Shown here: piece after piece, positions 15,939-25,274 of the stretch | How the letters are laid out: every line of letters starts with the position of its first letter | How positions within the stretch are numbered: position 1 is the stretch's first letter | Source of the DNA: Nocardia sp. | GTDB taxonomy: Bacteria; Actinomycetota; Actinomycetes; Mycobacteriales; Mycobacteriaceae | Reading direction: 5' to 3' | Length of the DNA stretch: 34,546 nt | Assembly (NCBI GenBank): GCA_014360565.1 | Contig: JACIXH010000030.1 | Coordinates: 593 to 35,138, forward strand | Translations under genes and position numbers: made by a program | Notes under the pieces: model-generated | Database searches by the model: none | What the model was told of the DNA's origin: nothing | Seen by the model: the letters and a program-made list of their open reading frames with translations, nothing else

Positions 15939-18900
15939 ATGGGCATCAAGGTGTCACTCGAGCACCGCACCGCGTACTCCTTCGATCGTCTGGTCGAGGT
16001 GCATCCACACGAAGTGCGATTGCGTCCGGCGCCGCATTCGCGGACCCCGATCGAGGCATACTCGCTCGAGGTGTCCCCGGCCGAGCACTTCGTCAACTGG
16101 CAACAGGACGCGTTCGGTAATTTCGTTGCGCGCCTGGTATTTCCGAATCCGACCAGGGAGTTGTCGATCACTGTTGGCTTGATCGCCGACCTCGAGGTGG
16201 TCAACCCGTTCGACTTCTTCATCGAGGACCACGCCGAGTACTTCCCGTTCGAGTACGGCGCTGCGCTCGCCGAGGATCTCGCGCCTTATCTGCGGCGCGT
16301 CGACGAGGAGGGGCCGGGCAGCGGGCCGGGGGAATTGCTGCGGGAGTGGGCGCTGGCGCACCGCCCGCACGGCCGGACCCGGGCGATCGACTACCTCGTC
16401 GAACTCAACTACGCGCTGCGCAATTCGGTCGACTACACCGTGCGCATGGAGGCGGGCGTGCAGACGCCCGACCACACCTTGCGCACCGCGCTCGGCTCCT
16501 GCCGCGACTCGGCGTGGTTGCTGGTCGGCGTGCTGCGTGAGCTGGGGCTGGCCGCGCGCTTCGTTTCCGGATACCTGGTTCAGCTCGCCTCGGATGTGCC
16601 GTCGCTGGACGGCCCGTCGGGCCCGGCGGCCGACTTCACCGACCTGCACGCCTGGACCGAGGTGTACCTGCCCGGCGCGGGCTGGGTCGGGATGGATCCC
16701 ACCTCCGGCTTGTTCGCGGGTGAAGGGCACATCCCGCTCGCCGCCACGCCGCATCCCGGCGCTGCGGCTCCGATCAGCGGCGCGACTGGGATCACCGAGG
16801 CCACCCTCGATTTCAGCAATGTGGTTCGGCGTGTCCACGAGGACCCGCGAGTCACGCTGCCCTACACCGATTCCCAATGGGAGCGCATCGTCGCCTCCGG
16901 CGCCGCGATCGATGCGCGCACGGCCGCGGCCGACCTGGGCCTCACCATGGGTGGTGAGCCGACCTTCGTCTCCATCGACGACCAGGTCAGCGCCCAGTGG
17001 ACCACCGACGCCGACGGCGCGCACAAACGTGAGCGCGCGGTCGACCTGGCCGACCGCCTGCGCGCGATCTACGCGCCGACCGGCATCGTGCAGTATCGCC
17101 AGGGCAAGTGGTATCCCGGAGAACCGTTGCCCCGCTGGGAGATCGCCATCGCGTGGCGGGCCGATGGCCTGCCGGTCTGGCAGCGTCAGGATCTGCTCAC
17201 CGATCCGTGGACGCCGATCTCGCAGCACACGCCCGCGCGCCAGCGCGCCGCGAAAAAGGTAGCGGCCGAACGCTCGACCGGACGTGTGCCGGCCGGTGCC
17301 GAGGTCGCGTCCGCGGTAGTCGCGCCGGTGCCTGCGGACGAGCCGCAGGGAGCAGGGCTCGAGCCGACGGTCCCGGTGGCCGGTACGCCCGCCGCCGCGG
17401 TGGACACGGCCGCGTTCCATCCGGTCGATATGGTCGCGATCTTCGACCCGCGTCGTCGCTTCGGAGGCGACGAGATCGCCGCCGCGGTCGTCGCGCTCGG
17501 GCTGGCCGACGACGATGAGCCAGGGGGCGGCGAGTCGAGCATTACCGACATGGCCGAGCCCGGCGAGGTGGTCGAGTTCGGCGGTGTCGATGAGACCCGT
17601 TCTCCCGGTGCGCTGTCGGGTACCTCGCCAGCGCCCGAGACGGCCGCCGACGCCGACGCGCCGGGAAGTGCCGGGGAGGAAGCGCTCGACCAGGTCACTT
17701 ACGAGCAGGACGAGCCCGGCCATCAGCAGCGTCGGCGATCTTCGAACCCGACGGTGGAATTCGACGACGGACCGGTGCTGATCGACGAGCCCGTCGAGAT
17801 CGTCGCCGCCGAGCATCGTCGTGCGGCGGAGAGCCAGCAGGCCTGCGCCGACCCCGGTGGCAACGTGCGCCCGGCGAGGCAGGCCGAGGCGCCGAAAAAA
17901 GCCACGAGGACACCGGCCGAGCCGGAGCGGCCGAATGCCGAGGCCGGCAAGTTCTGGGGGAAGCGGCAATCTCGCGGGAAGAAGGACAAGGCCGCTGCCG
18001 GTGCGCCGTACTCGGTCTACCCGCACATCCAGCTGACCCGCTCGCAGCCGAGCAACTCGGCCCCCGGGGCGATCCGCGACCGGGCGCCCGCTGCCGACAT
18101 CGGTGCGGCGAAGGCATTGATCGCGCAGATCGCGGGCACCCTCGGGCTGCCGGATGGACAGGTGCGGCCCGCGTTCGAGGACCCGCTGGCGCGACTGGCC
18201 GCGACCGTGAGCGCGCCGTACGGCGATCCGCCTGCCGATATCGATCCGGCCGAGGACTCGCCCGAGGTGCGCCGGGTATTGCTCGAGAATCTGGAGGAGT
18301 CGGTCGACCAGCCGTCGGCGTATGTGCTGCCGATTCATCGGCGGGCCGACGGGGCGGGCTGGGCCAGTGCCGACTGGCAGCTGCGCCGTGGCCGCGCCGT
18401 GGACGGTCGCGGCCGGATCGTCTTGGCCGACGGCGATTCGCCTGCCGGGCTGCGCCTTCCGCTCGGTTCGGTGTCCTGGCATGCGTCGCCGATCCTGCAC
18501 GACAGCGACCCGCTCTATCAGCAACCGTTGCGCGCGGAGCGGATCGAGCCGCCCGCCGAGGTGGAGCCCGCCGATTTCACGCCGACGACCGCGCTGGTCG
18601 CCGAGGTGAGGCAGGGGCGTCTGCATGTGTTCCTGCCGCCGGTCGCCGAGCTCGACGACTTCCTCGACCTGATCGCCAAGGTCGAGGCGGCAGCGGTGGC
18701 GATCGGGCAGCCGGTGGTGCTGGAGGGCTATGCGCCGCCGAATGACGCACGGCTGCACACTTTTTCGGTGACGCCGGACCCCGGCGTGATCGAGGTGAAC
18801 ATCATGCCGACCAGCTCGTTCGCCGAGCAAGCCGAGGTGTTGAGCACCCTCTACGAGCAGGCCAGGCTCGCCCGGCTGAGCACCGAGTCCTTCGACGTGG

Positions 18901-20156
18901 ACGGCACCCACGGCGGCACCGGCGGCGGCAATCACATCACGCTCGGCGGGGTCACCCCGGCGCGTTCGCCGCTGCTGCGCCGCCCCGACCTGCTGGTCTC
19001 CATGCTCACCTACTGGCAGCGCCACCCCGCGCTGTCGTACCTGTTCGCGGGGCGTTTCGTCGGCCCGACCTCGCAGGCGCCGCGTGCGGACGAGGGGCGC
19101 GAAGGCGCGCTCTACGAGCTCGAGATCGCCTTCGCCGAGGTCGCCCGGCTCTCCGCCGAACAAGCATCCGGTCCGACACCGTACGAGATCCAGTCGGCCC
19201 CTTGGCATATCGACCGCGCGCTGCGGCACCTGCTCACCGATCTCACCGGCAACACCCACCGAGCCGAGTTCTGCATCGACAAGCTGTACAGCCCCGACTC
19301 CGCGCGTGGTCGGCTCGGGCTGCTCGAGCTGCGCGGCTTCGAGATGCCACCGCATTTCCAGATGGCGATGGTGCAGTCGTTGCTGGTGCGCGGCCTGGTC
19401 GCGATGTTCTGGGACCGGCCGCTGCGCGCGCCGCTGATCCGCCACGGGGCCAACCTGCACGGGCGCTATCTGCTGCCGCACTTCCTGAGCAACGACATCG
19501 CCGAAGTAGCCGCCGACCTGCGCGCGGCGGGTGTCGACTTCGATACCGCCTGGCTCGACCCCTTCACCGAATTCCGCTTTCCGCGCATCGGCACGGCCAT
19601 GATCGGTGAGGCGGAACTGGAGCTGCGCGGCGCGATCGAACCGTGGCTCACGCTCGGCGAACAGACCACCGGCCAGGGCACTGCCCGCTACGTCGACTCC
19701 TCGGTGGAACGCCTCCAGGTGCGCCTGGTCGGCGCCGACCGCGGGCGATACGTCCTGACCTGCAACGGTATGCCGGTGCCGCTGCTGGCCACCGACAAAT
19801 CCGACGTGCAGGTGGCGGGCGTGCGCTATCGGGCCTGGCAGCCGCCGAACTCCCTGCATCCGTCCATCACGGTCGACGCTCCCTTGGTGTTCGATCTGGT
19901 GGACCTCGCGACGGGGATTTCCCGGGGCGGCTGCACCTATCACGTGGTGCACCCCGGTGGCCGCGCCTACGACGACGCACCCGTCAACGCCGTCGCCGCC
20001 CAGTCGCGCCGCAACCGCCGTTTCGAGGCGGCCGGGCATACGGTGAACCCGATGGACCCCGCCGACCTCCGTGCGAAAATCGCGGCACAGTCGACCGATG
20101 TCGGCGCACCAGGCATTCTGGACCTACGCCGCGCGCGAACAGTGTGGGGCCAATAG
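15939..20156 (+). CDS. Transglutaminase-like / DUF2126 amidoligase fusion protein with large disordered insertion
   Basis: A 1405-residue cytoplasmic protein, first of a four-gene set. Residues 1-320 form a bacterial transglutaminase-like domain with an intact triad: Cys188 (GSCRDSAW), His237 (DLHAWTEVYLPG) and Asp253 (GMDPTSG). The DUF2126 domain begins at about 325 with LTMGGEPTFVSIDDQ and resumes after an insertion. Landmarks are EGYAPPNDARLHTFSVTPDP, VIEVNIMP, the Gly-rich GGTGGGNHITLGG (Asn998, His999) and LGLLELRGFEMPPHF. DUF2126 has been predicted to be a glutamine-synthetase-like COOH-NH2 ligase, so this chain would both make and rearrange amide bonds. Residues about 437-688 are a low-complexity acidic, Ala/Pro/Glu-rich stretch ending in a Lys/Arg patch. 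The M. tuberculosis relative Rv2566 is about 1140 residues (from memory), which the insertion would account for. The ATG at 15939 starts the fold directly; its ribosome site is weak. Confidence 0.9.
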   Translation: MGIKVSLEHRTAYSFDRLVEVHPHEVRLRPAPHSRTPIEAYSLEVSPAEHFVNWQQDAFGNFVARLVFPNPTRELSITVGLIADLEVVNPFDFFIEDHAEYFPFEYGAALAEDLAPYLRRVDEEGPGSGPGELLREWALAHRPHGRTRAIDYLVELNYALRNSVDYTVRMEAGVQTPDHTLRTALGSCRDSAWLLVGVLRELGLAARFVSGYLVQLASDVPSLDGPSGPAADFTDLHAWTEVYLPGAGWVGMDPTSGLFAGEGHIPLAATPHPGAAAPISGATGITEATLDFSNVVRRVHEDPRVTLPYTDSQWERIVASGAAIDARTAAADLGLTMGGEPTFVSIDDQVSAQWTTDADGAHKRERAVDLADRLRAIYAPTGIVQYRQGKWYPGEPLPRWEIAIAWRADGLPVWQRQDLLTDPWTPISQHTPARQRAAKKVAAERSTGRVPAGAEVASAVVAPVPADEPQGAGLEPTVPVAGTPAAAVDTAAFHPVDMVAIFDPRRRFGGDEIAAAVVALGLADDDEPGGGESSITDMAEPGEVVEFGGVDETRSPGALSGTSPAPETAADADAPGSAGEEALDQVTYEQDEPGHQQRRRSSNPTVEFDDGPVLIDEPVEIVAAEHRRAAESQQACADPGGNVRPARQAEAPKKATRTPAEPERPNAEAGKFWGKRQSRGKKDKAAAGAPYSVYPHIQLTRSQPSNSAPGAIRDRAPAADIGAAKALIAQIAGTLGLPDGQVRPAFEDPLARLAATVSAPYGDPPADIDPAEDSPEVRRVLLENLEESVDQPSAYVLPIHRRADGAGWASADWQLRRGRAVDGRGRIVLADGDSPAGLRLPLGSVSWHASPILHDSDPLYQQPLRAERIEPPAEVEPADFTPTTALVAEVRQGRLHVFLPPVAELDDFLDLIAKVEAAAVAIGQPVVLEGYAPPNDARLHTFSVTPDPGVIEVNIMPTSSFAEQAEVLSTLYEQARLARLSTESFDVDGTHGGTGGGNHITLGGVTPARSPLLRRPDLLVSMLTYWQRHPALSYLFAGRFVGPTSQAPRADEGREGALYELEIAFAEVARLSAEQASGPTPYEIQSAPWHIDRALRHLLTDLTGNTHRAEFCIDKLYSPDSARGRLGLLELRGFEMPPHFQMAMVQSLLVRGLVAMFWDRPLRAPLIRHGANLHGRYLLPHFLSNDIAEVAADLRAAGVDFDTAWLDPFTEFRFPRIGTAMIGEAELELRGAIEPWLTLGEQTTGQGTARYVDSSVERLQVRLVGADRGRYVLTCNGMPVPLLATDKSDVQVAGVRYRAWQPPNSLHPSITVDAPLVFDLVDLATGISRGGCTYHVVHPGGRAYDDAPVNAVAAQSRRNRRFEAAGHTVNPMDPADLRAKIAAQSTDVGAPGILDLRRARTVWGQ

Positions 20157-20276
20157 TCGAAAGGTTCGCCGCGCCACCGAACGCCGGGTCGACCGGCACC
20201 CCGATCTGGTCGAGCTGTCGTATGGAAGGCCAGTCGGTCCCCGCGGCGTCGGCCGCGAATAGACACAGGAGGCTCG

Positions 20277-23200
20277 GTGGCTCAGCGCGATGAGGCGCAA
20301 GGGGGCGGGAATCGGCCGGCATCGGGCCTACGCGCTCAGGTTGCCGAGCAGTTCGCGCGGTATCGGGCCGACAGCTCGGCGGGCGCGCGCTTCGACGAGT
20401 GCGGCAGGCCCACCACGGGGTATTACGACGAGCTGGTCGACGGCCGTGGGCGGGTACGGGCGATGTGGTCGGAGCTCTCGGCCGACTTCATCGATCAGGG
20501 CGTCGGCGGGATCGACCGGATCGATCACCGGGTCCGCAGGCAGATCGAGGACGACGGTGTCACCTACACCGAGGTCGGGCTCGGCGGCGACGACGACACC
20601 GCGATCCCGCAACCGTGGCGCCTGGACCCGATTCCGCTGCTGGTCTCCGCCGAGGACTGGACCCGTCTGGAATCCGGGCTGGTCCAGCGCTCGCTCGTCC
20701 TCGACGAGTTGCTCACCGATGTGTACGGCCCACGCAGGCTGCTGAGTTCGGGCCTGCTGCCGCCGGAGGTGGTGTTCGGCAATGTCGGCTATGTGCGGGC
20801 AGCGCACGGCATCACGATCCCGGGTACTCACCAACTGTTCCTGCACGCTTGCGACATCAGCCGCTGGAGTGACGGGCAGTTCCGGGTGCTCGCCGACTGG
20901 GCGCAGGCTCCCTCGGGCGCCGGCTACGCCCTGGCCGACCGCCGGGTGGTGGCCTCGGCGATTCCCGAGGCGTTCGAGCACGCTGGGCCACGCCCACTGA
21001 GTCCGTTCGCGCGGGCCATGCGGTTGATGCTCGAGGAGGCGGCTCCCGAGCCGGCGGACGGGCACGAGCCGGTCGTCGTGGTGCTCAGTCCGGGTTCACA
21101 TTCCGAAACCGCCTTCGACCAGGCCTATCTCGCGCAGATGCTCGGTTTTCCGCTGGTCGAGAGTTCCGACTTGGTGGTGCGCGACGGCGCGCTGTGGATG
21201 CGCTCGCTCGGGAGCTTGGAACGGGTCGATGTGGTGCTGCGGCGCGTGGACGCCGAATTCTCCGACCCGCTGGATCTGCGTCCCGATTCGCGGCTCGGCG
21301 TGGTCGGGTTGGTCGAGGTGCTGCGCCGCGGCGCGGTGACGGTGGTCAACACTCTCGGCAGCGGGCTGCTCGAATCGCCGGCGCTGAGCGCGTTCCTGCC
21401 CCGCATCGCCCGCTCGGTCCTCGGCGGCGACCTGCTGCTCGAGGCCACCCCCACCTACTGGGGCGGTGACGACACCGAGCGCGCGCACCTGGTGTCCCGC
21501 GTCGGTGACCTGGTATTCCGCTCCGCGGTCGACGGATCGACGATCTTCGGACCGACCCTGTCGGCGGCCGAACGCGCCGAGCTCGCCGCCCGGATCGAGG
21601 TCGAGCGGTGGAAGTGGGTCGGCCAGGAACCCGCCGAGTTCTCGGTCGCGCCCGCGGTCGACGGCCCGGCGGGGCTCACGCCCGCACCGGTAGGGATGCG
21701 GTTGTTCTCACTGGCCAGGCGGGGCGGCTACACGGCGATGCCGGGTGGGCTCGGCCAGCAACGCATGCGGCTCGAACCGACTCGCAGCGTGATCAAGGTG
21801 GCAGCCAAGGACGTGTGGGTCCGCGCCGCCCCGACCACCGTGCCCGCGATGAGTTCGGAAGCGCCGCACGAGGAACGGCTGCGCAAGGCCGTGCCCGTCG
21901 TCGAGGCGATCAGCTCGCCGCGCGTGCTCAACGACCTGTTCTGGATGGGCCGCTACAGCGAACGCGCCGAGTCGGTGGTCCGCTTGCTCGCCGCCACCCA
22001 CGACGTCTACCAGGACTACCGCTACCGCCCCTGGCTCGACGGCGCCGAAGCGTTGCCGATCCTCATGCGGGCGCTGTCGATCACCACGGGCACCGTCGCC
22101 CCACCATCGGTGCTGCCCAACGGGTTCGGTCCGCTGGTGGCGGTCGCCTCGGACGATGTCGAGGTTACCGACAACGAGCAGAGCCCGTCGGCCGATGGTG
22201 GTGCGATCACCCGCTCCGCGACTCCGGATCGCTCCGGAGCGGACGAGACGGAGCGCGACAGCGCGGATGCGGAGGAGGCGCCGTGGGAACGGGCGGGGAC
22301 CAGCGCGCTGGCTCGTGCGCTGCGCACCACCGGCGTCACCCCTGATCGCGGGCCGGAGCCGGTGCCCGAACCGGAAGCTGTTGTCGCGCGGTCGCGCCAG
22401 GCGCAAGGCCAGTTCACCCATCGCGCAATGGATTCCAGCGGCCAAGAAGGGGTGGCGGCCCGCCGGGCGGTGGCCGGAGCTTCGTCGGAGGGGTTCCAGT
22501 ATCTGGCCGCGTTGACGGGCGATCGCGAGTTGGCCGGGTCGCTGTCGTACGCGGTGGACCATTACGGTTCCGCCGCCAGGGCGGTCCGCGATCAGCTGTC
22601 GGGTGACACGTGGATGATCGTCGGTGCTGTCGACCGCGCGCTCGCTGAATTCCGCAGTGCCAGCGCGGAACAGGAGACCGCGCTGTCGGCGGTCCATTCG
22701 CTGACACTGGCGGCGTTGCTGTCGTTGTCGGGAATCGGCGCGGAGTCGATGGTGCGCGACACCGGCTGGTACGTGACCGACATCGGTAAACGCATCGAGC
22801 GTGGCCTCGCCGTCACGTCGCTGATCAATGCCGCACTGGGTCGACGCAGCGCTCCGGAGGTGCAAGGGGTGGTCGCCGAGGCCGTACTCACCGCCACCGA
22901 GTCGGCGGTGAGCTATCGCCGCCGCCACCGTGGTTCGGCCCGGGTGGCCGCGCTGGCCGGGCTGCTGCTGTTCGATCCGGGTAATCCGCGTTCGCTGATC
23001 TATCAGCTCGACCGCCTCGAGACCGACTTCCAGGCGCTGCCCGGCGGTGCGGGCGCGTCGCGTTCGCAGCGACTGCTGGCCGATGCCCAGCGCATGCTGC
23101 GCCGCGTCGACCCGGCCGATCTGGAGCACACCGACGACGACGGCGTACGGACGGAGCTGGTGGAACTGCTGGAAGGGGTGCACTTGCGACTGCGCAAGCT

Positions 23201-23282
23201 GGCCGAATCGTTCGAATCCACCAAACTCACCGTCCCGCTCGGCATCCAGCCCCTCTGGGGCAATACCAGGCGAGTCGGATGA
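20277..23282 (+). CDS. Circularly permuted ATP-grasp / alpha-E domain fusion protein
   Basis: A 1001-residue protein. Residues about 75-520 form a circularly permuted type-2 ATP-grasp domain, expected to make an amide or peptide bond through an acyl-phosphate. Visible segments are DPIPLLVSAEDWTRLESGL, VLDELLTDVYGPR, the HACDISRW region, VVVLSPGSHSETAFDQAYLA and VEVLRRGAVTVVNTLGSGLLES. From about 545 an alpha-E domain begins (SSPRVLNDLFWMGRYSERAE, Trp556) and runs to about 990. Residues about 612-738 inside it are an acidic, disordered-looking insertion. GTG at 20277 follows AGGAGG at 20267-20272. The gene lies 120 bp after the DUF2126 fusion and overlaps the next gene by four bases (ATGA). 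M. tuberculosis Rv2567 has the same domain order. The substrate and product are unknown; the alpha-E domain is a predicted helical partner of the ligase. Confidence 0.9.
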   Translation: MAQRDEAQGGGNRPASGLRAQVAEQFARYRADSSAGARFDECGRPTTGYYDELVDGRGRVRAMWSELSADFIDQGVGGIDRIDHRVRRQIEDDGVTYTEVGLGGDDDTAIPQPWRLDPIPLLVSAEDWTRLESGLVQRSLVLDELLTDVYGPRRLLSSGLLPPEVVFGNVGYVRAAHGITIPGTHQLFLHACDISRWSDGQFRVLADWAQAPSGAGYALADRRVVASAIPEAFEHAGPRPLSPFARAMRLMLEEAAPEPADGHEPVVVVLSPGSHSETAFDQAYLAQMLGFPLVESSDLVVRDGALWMRSLGSLERVDVVLRRVDAEFSDPLDLRPDSRLGVVGLVEVLRRGAVTVVNTLGSGLLESPALSAFLPRIARSVLGGDLLLEATPTYWGGDDTERAHLVSRVGDLVFRSAVDGSTIFGPTLSAAERAELAARIEVERWKWVGQEPAEFSVAPAVDGPAGLTPAPVGMRLFSLARRGGYTAMPGGLGQQRMRLEPTRSVIKVAAKDVWVRAAPTTVPAMSSEAPHEERLRKAVPVVEAISSPRVLNDLFWMGRYSERAESVVRLLAATHDVYQDYRYRPWLDGAEALPILMRALSITTGTVAPPSVLPNGFGPLVAVASDDVEVTDNEQSPSADGGAITRSATPDRSGADETERDSADAEEAPWERAGTSALARALRTTGVTPDRGPEPVPEPEAVVARSRQAQGQFTHRAMDSSGQEGVAARRAVAGASSEGFQYLAALTGDRELAGSLSYAVDHYGSAARAVRDQLSGDTWMIVGAVDRALAEFRSASAEQETALSAVHSLTLAALLSLSGIGAESMVRDTGWYVTDIGKRIERGLAVTSLINAALGRRSAPEVQGVVAEAVLTATESAVSYRRRHRGSARVAALAGLLLFDPGNPRSLIYQLDRLETDFQALPGGAGASRSQRLLADAQRMLRRVDPADLEHTDDDGVRTELVELLEGVHLRLRKLAESFESTKLTVPLGIQPLWGNTRRVG

Positions 23283-24172
23283 CCAGGCGATACATGGTGG
23301 TGCACCGCACCACCTACAGCTACTCCGACGAGGTGACCAGCTCGTACGGTCGTGCGTACCTCACCCCGCGCGAATACCCCGGCCAGCGCCTGCTCGAGCA
23401 CGAGATCTACATCGACCCGGTGCCCTCGGACCGCTCGGTGGGCACCGACGTCTACGGCAACACCACGACCTATTTCCACGTGACCGCCGAGCATCGAAAC
23501 CTCGAGGTCACCGGCGAGTCGCTGGTCGACGTAGACGGCGAACAACCGGAGACGATGCCGGGCTCGGACATGGCATGGGAGGCAGCGCGTCCCACGAGCG
23601 CCACCGGCCCACTCGCGGTCGAGTTCACCCTCGATCTGCGCCCACCCGAGATCACCGCCGACGTCATCGACTATGCCGCGCAGAGTTTCGCGCCGGGCAG
23701 GCCGCTGCTCGAGGCCGTCACCGAGCTCAACACCCGCATCCACGACGATTTCGAGTACCGCTCCGGGTCCACCACGGTGAGCACCAGCGTGGCCGATGTG
23801 TTCGCCGCCCGCGAAGGCGTCTGCCAGGACTTCGCCCGGATCGGCGCGGCCTGCCTGCGTTCGCAGGGGCTGGCCGCTCGCTACGTCTCCGGCTACCTCG
23901 CCACCGATCCGCCGCCGGGCAAGGAACGCATGGTCGGCGTCGACGCCACCCACGCCTGGGCCGCTGTGTGGCTGCCCGGCCTCGACGGCGCGGGCACCGG
24001 CCGCTGGATCGCCTTCGACCCCACCAACGACCAGTTCGCCGACGAGCGCTACGTGACGGTGGCGTGGGGCCGCGACTACCAGGATGTGCCGCCGCTGCGT
24101 GGCATCATCTACACCGACGCGAAGCAGTCCACAATCAAGGTATCGGTCGATGTAGCCCCGGTGGAGGTGTAG
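23279..24172 (+). CDS. Transglutaminase-like cysteine protease family protein
   Basis: A 297-residue protein with the N-terminal beta domain typical of bacterial transglutaminase-like proteins (MVVHRTTYSYSDEVTSSYGR) and a catalytic core from about 165. The triad is intact: Cys182 (EGVCQDFARIG), His225 (VDATHAWAAVWLPG) and Asp247 (FDPTND). There is no signal peptide, so it should act in the cytoplasm, either cleaving an isopeptide or gamma-glutamyl bond or transferring an acyl group to an amine. The ATG overlaps the stop of the ATP-grasp/alpha-E gene as ATGA, so the two are co-translated. It is followed 3 bp later by the metallopeptidase gene. M. tuberculosis Rv2569c is the likely relative (from memory). 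The existence of a separate transglutaminase next to the fused one suggests two distinct steps. Confidence 0.92.
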   Translation: MTRRYMVVHRTTYSYSDEVTSSYGRAYLTPREYPGQRLLEHEIYIDPVPSDRSVGTDVYGNTTTYFHVTAEHRNLEVTGESLVDVDGEQPETMPGSDMAWEAARPTSATGPLAVEFTLDLRPPEITADVIDYAAQSFAPGRPLLEAVTELNTRIHDDFEYRSGSTTVSTSVADVFAAREGVCQDFARIGAACLRSQGLAARYVSGYLATDPPPGKERMVGVDATHAWAAVWLPGLDGAGTGRWIAFDPTNDQFADERYVTVAWGRDYQDVPPLRGIIYTDAKQSTIKVSVDVAPVEV

Positions 24173-24175
24173 TCC

Positions 24176-25243
24176 GTGCGTGATTTCGTCTGTCCGAATT
24201 GTGGTCAGCAGCTGGCCTTCGAGAACTCTGTCTGCCTGTCCTGCCGCAGCGCACTGGGTTTCAGCCTGACCGAACGGGCACTGGTGGTCATCGGCGATCC
24301 ACCGGGCGACGCGGCGGTCGATCACGCGGCGGGCGTCGTCGACGCCGACCGCTTTCGGCTGTGTGACAACCTCCATGTGGCGCAATGCAATTGGCTGGTC
24401 GACCGTGATGCCTCGGGCCCCGCGCTGTGTGTGTCGTGCAAGCTGACCCGGACCAGGCCCCATGATTCCGACACCGACGGACTCGCCGCGTTCGCCGAGG
24501 CGGAGACGGCCAAACGGCGGTTGATCTTCGAACTCGTCGAACTCGGCCTGCCGATCGTCGGCCGCGACGAAGACCCCGAACACGGTCTTGCCTTCGACCT
24601 GCTGTCCAGCCGCACCAAAGGCGTGCTCACCGGGCATATGGACGGTGTGGTGACCCTCGATCTGGCCGAAGCCGACGACCCGCACCGCGAGCAATTACGC
24701 AAAGAGATGGCCGAGCCCTACCGCACGCTGCTCGGCCATTTCCGGCACGAGACCGGGCACTATTACTTCCAGGTGCTGGTCGCCGACGACCCCGCGCTGC
24801 AACGCTTCCGCGAGCTGTTCGGCGACCCGTTCGCCGATTACCAGGCGGCTCTGGACCGCCACTATTCCCAGGGTGCGCCCAGCGGCTGGAAACGCGACTT
24901 CGTCTCCTCCTACGCCACCATGCACGCCGCCGAGGACTGGGCCGAAACCTTCGCCCACTACCTGCACATCCGCGACACTCTCGATACCGCCGCGGCCTTC
25001 GGTCTGGCCCCTGCCGGCGCCACCCTCGACCGCCCCCAGATCGGCCGGGCGGGATTCGACAGGATCATCGAGCTCTGGCTGCCGCTCACCTGGTCGCTGA
25101 ACATGGTGAACCGCTCGATGGGCCACGACGACCTCTACCCCTTCGTCTTGCCCGAGCGGGTGCTGGAGAAGATGCGCTTCGTCCACGACCTGTGCGCGGG
25201 CAGTCACGCCGCCACGCCGGAGGCCGCCGCGTCGGTGCGCTGA
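24176..25243 (+). CDS. Zinc-ribbon, putative zinc-binding metallopeptidase
   Basis: A 355-residue protein. The N-terminal zinc ribbon is formed by Cys6, Cys9, Cys20 and Cys23 (CPNCGQQ, CLSC). A second Cys pair further on (QCNWLVDRD, LCVSCKL) may complete another metal site. The catalytic helix is HFRHETGHYYFQ, with the HExxH motif at His191-Glu192-His195. The downstream AEDWAETFAHYLHI helix likely supplies the third metal ligand. This matches the putative zinc-binding metallopeptidase family (PF15887); the M. tuberculosis relative is Rv2568c. The GTG start at 24176 is supported by GGAGG at 24163-24167. The gene lies 3 bp after the transglutaminase gene and ends the four-gene set. It should be cytoplasmic (no signal peptide). 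A role in trimming or releasing the product of the ligases is inferred from context only. Confidence 0.9.
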   Translation: MRDFVCPNCGQQLAFENSVCLSCRSALGFSLTERALVVIGDPPGDAAVDHAAGVVDADRFRLCDNLHVAQCNWLVDRDASGPALCVSCKLTRTRPHDSDTDGLAAFAEAETAKRRLIFELVELGLPIVGRDEDPEHGLAFDLLSSRTKGVLTGHMDGVVTLDLAEADDPHREQLRKEMAEPYRTLLGHFRHETGHYYFQVLVADDPALQRFRELFGDPFADYQAALDRHYSQGAPSGWKRDFVSSYATMHAAEDWAETFAHYLHIRDTLDTAAAFGLAPAGATLDRPQIGRAGFDRIIELWLPLTWSLNMVNRSMGHDDLYPFVLPERVLEKMRFVHDLCAGSHAATPEAAASVR

Positions 25244-25274
25244 TTCCGCTGCGACGGGCGTCACAGCTCGCTAC

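Noticed and set aside
15954..20039. A 1361-codon open frame antisense to the DUF2126 fusion gene
   Set aside because: It mirrors the high-GC codon pattern of the plus-strand gene, is composed of Arg/His/Gly-rich sequence without any family motif, and the plus strand has intact catalytic motifs throughout.
20071..20262. Short open frame between the two large amidoligase genes
   Set aside because: It mostly overlaps the end of the DUF2126 gene, has no ribosome site and no homology; the gap more likely just holds the leader of the next gene.
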